A stretch of DNA of 9,666 nt from the NCBI GenBank assembly GCA_018399855.1, contig JAGYNX010000058.1:1-9666 (forward strand). Reading direction: 5' to 3'. This document shows, piece by piece, positions 6,595 through 9,666 of this stretch. This stretch comes from Spirochaetota bacterium (lineage in GTDB: Bacteria > Spirochaetota > UBA4802 > UB4802). The notes under the pieces are model-generated. The model ran no database searches and was not told where the DNA came from. It saw nothing but the letters and a program-made list of their open reading frames with translations. A program made the translations under genes and the position numbers. Numbering within the stretch: the first letter of the stretch is position 1; the number at the start of each line of letters is the position of its first letter.

Positions 6595-7719
6595 TTATTT
6601 TGTAAAAGTAAAATGTTTTTTCCGTGCCTGTTCGCGTAACACTTTAAGAAGTGCGTTATTTAGTGTATTCCCATCTGATTGTTCGCTGTTTTTAGCAGTT
6701 ATGTATTCACTCCTCTCACGGTTAAGGCTATTGATCTTTTCCTGTAAAACACTTCTTTTCTTTTTCATTTTCTGAACGTATAGTTCCCTTCCTTTAACAT
6801 TCATCTTTCTCATGTTAGCCGGCAATTTTTCCCCGGGAATTTCTGACAGTTTCGCATTACCGTTATCAACCGCATCCACCAGGTCCCAACCGGTGTTGGT
6901 GTAATATGAAGAGCTCTTGGCTACTGATCTCTGGACAGCCACTTCTTCATGAATGTCTCCGGCTTCTTCGTCCTGTTTTTTCTGCATAGCTTTTCTCTTA
7001 ATGCCTTCTGTGCCAAAGGGGATGTAGGTGTCATTAAGTTCTTTTCCCAGTGCCAGTATCTTCTTGTCCTGGGGGGCGCTGATATGTACCAGCTGACGAT
7101 TCTGGTCGATGTTACTGTAGCTGCCGTCTGCCAGCAATGCCCCATCATTCCACATGGTATTGATACCGTTCTGCAGGTCGCCGCAGAAGATGGTATTGAC
7201 GGTTATTCCCCGTGATATCGCCGACTTGCATGATTGACGGTAGTCGATCGGCCCCTGGCTAAAAGGTTCATTTCCCGCGATGAAGATCAGCTGCAGGTCA
7301 TTTTTCCCATTCGTCCATTCAAGGCGGTTAACTGCTTCCTGTATAACTGCACCGCAGTATTCACTTCCACCGTTGGTCGTAAGGCCAAAAAGTGCCTGTG
7401 AGATTGCATCAAGGTCAGAGGTGAGGGGGGTTACCCTGCGGACATAATTGGATTCTGCTGACAGAGAATCATTCCCGTATTCAAACAGGGCTACTTCAAG
7501 CCGGGGAACGGTGTTCTGCTTTCTTGCCATGGCCATTTCGTTTACAATACTCCACAGGCGAGACTTCGCCTGGTTTATCAGTCCGTCCATGCTGTTGCTG
7601 GTGTCCAAAAGTATTGCAATTTGTATCCTGGGTGTATCGGCGCCCATTACCATGTGATGGTTGGGTGAAGAGATAAGCATACACAATAGTGCGATGCAGA
7701 GAACAAGTATCTTTTTCAT
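6595..7719 (-). CDS. Exported von Willebrand factor A domain protein
   Basis: This 374-residue protein begins with a signal peptide (MKK, hydrophobic core 4-17, probable cleavage after about Ala27), so it acts in the periplasm or on the surface. A VWA domain spans about 30-235. Its metal-ion site starts with Asp39-x-Ser41-x-Ser43 in LLDTSNSM, and a threonine lies in the LTTNGGSE segment (114 or 115). The position that usually holds the last aspartate reads IFIAGNEPF, with Asn150. VWA domains bind protein partners through a bound metal. Residues about 310-345 are highly charged and helical, probably a coiled coil. An excellent AGGAGG (7732-7727) lies 7 bases before the ATG. The gene follows the anti-sigma gene by 67 bases and has its own ECF-type promoter in that gap, so it is likely a main effector of the sigma factor. 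Its precise function is unknown. Confidence 0.85.
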   Translation of the reverse strand: MKKILVLCIALLCMLISSPNHHMVMGADTPRIQIAILLDTSNSMDGLINQAKSRLWSIVNEMAMARKQNTVPRLEVALFEYGNDSLSAESNYVRRVTPLTSDLDAISQALFGLTTNGGSEYCGAVIQEAVNRLEWTNGKNDLQLIFIAGNEPFSQGPIDYRQSCKSAISRGITVNTIFCGDLQNGINTMWNDGALLADGSYSNIDQNRQLVHISAPQDKKILALGKELNDTYIPFGTEGIKRKAMQKKQDEEAGDIHEEVAVQRSVAKSSSYYTNTGWDLVDAVDNGNAKLSEIPGEKLPANMRKMNVKGRELYVQKMKKKRSVLQEKINSLNRERSEYITAKNSEQSDGNTLNNALLKVLREQARKKHFTFTK

Positions 7720-7750
7720 TGTACTGCCTCCTGTAAAATGGTTATGGTAT

Positions 7751-7778
7751 TTTGACAGGAAGGACGGGGAAAAGTTCC
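7751..7778 (-). promoter_or_regulatory. ECF (sigma-E-like) promoter of the VWA gene
   Basis: GGAACTT (7778-7772), then exactly 16 bases, then TCAAA (7755-7751) matches the E. coli sigma-E layout GGAACTT-N16-TCnAA. The predicted transcript start, near 7745, gives a leader of about 25 bases containing the AGGAGG. The element sits entirely between the anti-sigma stop and the VWA start. The same element with the same spacing precedes the sigma gene. Confidence 0.75.
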
Positions 7779-7786
7779 CTGGTATT

Positions 7787-8665
7787 TTATTTTATTGTTA
7801 TTTTGAATATAATTTCTGCGGGTTTTTCATGAACAGGCATAACGGGAGTATCTTTCAGTGTTCCACGTGTAGAAAGATCACGAATAAATTCATTTGCCCT
7901 GTGTGAAGGGATTGATACATGAAGGTCAGTGTGGCCTGTATCTTCATTGACCTGTGTATGTAACACTTTTCCCTCAAGCCTGTACACCATGGCCTTGATA
8001 TCAGAGATCACGTTGCCAGGGGAGACAGTCTGTTCTTTTTCACCTGCCAATGATTCTTCCTCCATATCAGCTGCCGCGGCCCTTCTTTTTGCAGGTGCTG
8101 ACATCCTGGCATTTGAAGACGATGAAGAATACTGGTCTAACGTCTCCTGTTTTTCAGGATGGACCAGTAATGCAAGCTGTATCGTTACCGGTTGAGGTTT
8201 ATCCGCTTTCCTTTCAGCTTTTTCAGCAGGTGCAGATATTGCAGGGGCCTTCGTCTTCATGTTCTCTGTAACATGGTATATGGTTCCAGTATCGTCTTTT
8301 TGAATATTATGGTTGTCAATCACTGGATAGTATATTGTGATTACAATAATTCCCGTTACCAGGAGGGCGGCAGCCTCTATGGGCAATTTAATTTTCCAGG
8401 GTAAAAACAAGAAGTCAAAGATCTTGCTGAACGAAAAACCCCTGTTTGTTTCATGAATGCGTGTAGTAAGAGATTCAATGAAATTATCAGGTGCCCGGTA
8501 TTCGGGCATGGCTTCAACCTCTTCAAGGTATTTTTTGAGAAAAACATAATGTTCCCGGCAGCTGCTGCAGGTTTCCAGGTGAAGCTTAATAATAGATGAT
8601 TCCCTTCCGGGAAGTTCACCCCTGGCATATTCCTCCAGCAATTCTTGTACCCTGTTACATTTCAT
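7787..8665 (-). CDS. Zinc-finger transmembrane anti-sigma factor with extended outer domain
   Basis: This 292-residue protein probably holds the ECF sigma factor inactive until an envelope signal arrives. The N-terminal anti-sigma domain (about 1-75) has the ZAS zinc motif: Cys3, then His29-x3-Cys33-x2-Cys36. A transmembrane helix lies at about 94-113. The remaining 180 residues are outside: a low-complexity Ala/Lys/Ser-rich linker (about 135-215), then a compact C-terminal domain (about 218-292). In that domain, TDLHVSIPSHRANEFIRDLSTRGTL resembles the DUF4349-type segment of other outward-facing anti-sigma or lipoprotein sequences; this is by eye only. The ATG overlaps the sigma stop by 11 bases, and AAGAGGA (8680-8674) lies 8 bases upstream inside the sigma gene, so the two are translationally coupled. 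Release could be by regulated proteolysis or by a conformational change; the sequence does not say. Confidence 0.88.
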   Translation of the reverse strand: MKCNRVQELLEEYARGELPGRESSIIKLHLETCSSCREHYVFLKKYLEEVEAMPEYRAPDNFIESLTTRIHETNRGFSFSKIFDFLFLPWKIKLPIEAAALLVTGIIVITIYYPVIDNHNIQKDDTGTIYHVTENMKTKAPAISAPAEKAERKADKPQPVTIQLALLVHPEKQETLDQYSSSSSNARMSAPAKRRAAAADMEEESLAGEKEQTVSPGNVISDIKAMVYRLEGKVLHTQVNEDTGHTDLHVSIPSHRANEFIRDLSTRGTLKDTPVMPVHEKPAEIIFKITIK

Positions 8666-9245
8666 CCAGCAAGTCCTCTTTGAGCATCTCTTTGAGCCTT
8701 ATCCTGGCCCTTGATATCCTTGACTTTATTGTTCCCATTTTCATTCCGGTAATACCCGTTATTTCTTCGTACGACCTGTTTTCAAAATCCCTGAGTATGA
8801 TCAGCATTTTCATATCACCGGGAAGTTTCTGAACCGCCTGCATTACCAGGTGTTGTATCTCCTTTTTCTCAAATGCTGCATCAGGGGCGCCTTTACTGTC
8901 GGCAATATCCGCATAACACACTGTAGCGTCACCAGATGCAGAAAGGCTCAATGATGTATTCCAGCTTCTGAAAGAACTTTTTGATACATAATTCTTGCAT
9001 GAATTAACAACAATGCGGTAAAGCCAGGTGGAAAAAGCTGATTTGAACCTGAAAGTATGAAGGTTGTTGTATACCTTAACGAAAATGTCCTGTGCGCAAT
9101 CACTGGCATCATCATGATTTCCGGTATAACGGTAGCATATGGAAAAAACTTTATCCATGTGTCTCACCACCAGGCTGCTAAAGGCATTTTCATCACCTTC
9201 CAGGTATGCCTTTATGAGATGATCATCTTCTCCCAGTTGATACAA
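8655..9245 (-). CDS. ECF-subfamily RNA polymerase sigma factor
   Basis: This 196-residue group 4 sigma factor directs RNA polymerase to stress-type promoters. Region 2 spans about residues 20-88; the stretch DCAQDIFVKVYNNL, then FKSAFSTWLYRIVVNSCKNY, is the -10-binding core. Region 4 spans about 130-190; LPGDMKMLIILRDFENRSYEEI, then GMKMGTIKSRISRARIRLKEML, is the helix-turn-helix that reads the -35. An unconserved linker of about 40 residues lies between them. The start is TTG at 9245: an in-frame stop lies 18 bases upstream and there is no later ATG before region 2. The ribosome binding site is weak (GAG, 9255-9253). Two near-identical ECF-type promoters, one before this gene and one before the VWA gene, indicate autoregulation and a local regulon. 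RpoE/SigW-like in general type, but not assignable to a named ECF group here. Confidence 0.93.
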   Translation of the reverse strand: MYQLGEDDHLIKAYLEGDENAFSSLVVRHMDKVFSICYRYTGNHDDASDCAQDIFVKVYNNLHTFRFKSAFSTWLYRIVVNSCKNYVSKSSFRSWNTSLSLSASGDATVCYADIADSKGAPDAAFEKKEIQHLVMQAVQKLPGDMKMLIILRDFENRSYEEITGITGMKMGTIKSRISRARIRLKEMLKEDLLDEM

Positions 9246-9268
9246 TGCTGATCTCGCTATTCATTATA

Positions 9269-9296
9269 TTTGACAAAATTATACAGTTTTAGTTCC
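9269..9296 (-). promoter_or_regulatory. ECF (sigma-E-like) autoregulatory promoter of the sigma gene
   Basis: GGAACTA (9296-9290), then 16 bases, then TCAAA (9273-9269) has the same spacing as the element before the VWA gene. The predicted start near 9262 leaves a leader of about 17 bases before the TTG start. The -35 is formed by the last sense codon and stop codon of the neighbouring transporter gene. TATAAT sequences at 9283-9278 and 9268-9263 overlap or adjoin it and may give a second, housekeeping promoter, but neither has a recognisable TTGACA partner. Confidence 0.75.
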
Positions 9297-9666
9297 CGTT
9301 TTCGGGTTCGATTCGAGCCCAGAAAGAAACAAGTAATGCAGCCGCGATAATGCACCAGATCGTAAAAATAGCCGCGGGTATTGCCACTTCACTGGAAAAA
9401 TGTTCCAGTGCCAGTATTACCCCCAGCCCGGCATTCTGCATCCCGATCTCAATGGAAAGGGTCTTTTTACGCCTGAATGAAAACCCCATGATGTTGCCGG
9501 CAAAAAAACCTGCTATCATACCCATAAGATTAATAAAGATAACAGCAATGAAAAGAACCAGGGTTGCTTTTCCCAGGTTTTCTTTGTTGGCAGCCACAAC
9601 GTAAGAACAGATCACAATAATGGCGGTAACAGATATAGCTGGTGGAATTTCGCCGATCTTGTGAAT
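9289..9666 (-). CDS. BASS-family (bile acid:sodium symporter type) transporter, C-terminal part
   Basis: The 5' end is outside the window; the frame is open to the right edge with no stop, giving 125 residues of the C-terminal part. It is strongly hydrophobic with about three to four membrane segments. IEIGMQNAGLG is the conserved BASS/SBF-fold segment that forms part of the crossover and sodium-binding region, and the following helix includes PAAIFTIWCIIAAALLVSFW. These proteins use a sodium gradient to import organic anions (bile acids, pantoate, keto acids and others); the substrate here is not predictable. The last residues (EPENGN) and the stop codon overlap the -35 of the sigma factor promoter. 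Transcription through this gene could also feed into the sigma operon, as I see no terminator between them. Confidence 0.85.
   Translation of the reverse strand: MHKIGEIPPAISVTAIIVICSYVVAANKENLGKATLVLFIAVIFINLMGMIAGFFAGNIMGFSFRRKKTLSIEIGMQNAGLGVILALEHFSSEVAIPAAIFTIWCIIAAALLVSFWARIEPENGN

Noticed and set aside
6761..6788. GGGAACT inside the VWA gene (minus strand) as a third ECF promoter
   Set aside because: The sequence 16 bases after GGAACTA does not contain TCAAA, and no gene start lies downstream.
9225..9264. Tiny minus-strand ORF starting ATG at 9264 and overlapping the sigma start (13 codons)
   Set aside because: The ATG falls at or before the predicted transcript start and has no ribosome binding site.
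1..9666. tRNA, rRNA, CRISPR array, transposase or phage genes
   Set aside because: None seen: no cloverleaf-type segments, no regularly spaced repeats, and no integrase or transposase motifs in any frame.

Overview
The window carries nine protein-coding genes, one of them cut by the right edge, with moderate GC content. Seven genes lie on the minus strand and two on the plus strand. The organism is a Gram-negative-type bacterium: several products have export or membrane-anchor signals, and there is an ECF sigma / anti-sigma pair. The short, divergent SSB and the bacterial M18 aminopeptidase resemble proteins I associate with spirochaetes, but nothing here fixes the phylum and that assignment is low confidence.

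Left third (65-3930, minus): a two-gene operon. The upstream gene is a membrane-anchored glycoside hydrolase family 2 enzyme with the beta-glucuronidase NxK motif. Fourteen bases downstream is a membrane-anchored CocE/S15-type serine hydrolase. Both appear to be displayed outside the cytoplasmic membrane by one N-terminal helix, so they probably act together on an imported or surface-accessible substrate that is not identified. Next (4008-4435, minus) is a stand-alone small SSB with a strong ribosome binding site and a UUCG-tetraloop terminator.

Middle (4436-6060): a divergent promoter region and a complete M18 aminopeptidase on the plus strand. After it comes a gene-free stretch (6061-6412). 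This holds a structured MITE-like repeat bounded by two C5/G5 palindromes, an 11-bp hairpin, and a sigma-70-like promoter overlapped by a palindrome. That promoter precedes a 47-residue gene (6413-6556, plus) for a one-helix Cys-rich membrane peptide of the FeoB-associated type, with no FeoB in view. Its stop codon lies inside a long hairpin that probably terminates transcription from both sides.

Right third (6595-9245, minus): an envelope-stress-type regulatory module, made of an ECF sigma factor, an overlapping zinc-finger transmembrane anti-sigma factor with a large extracytoplasmic part, and an exported von Willebrand A protein. The main non-coding result is that the sigma gene and the VWA gene are each preceded by the same element, GGAACT(T/A)-N16-TCAAA, at identical spacing and sensible distance from the start codon. 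This matches the E. coli sigma-E promoter layout and predicts autoregulation plus direct control of the VWA gene. The -35 of the first copy overlaps the final codons of the neighbouring BASS-family transporter gene (9289-9666, minus, 5' end outside the window).
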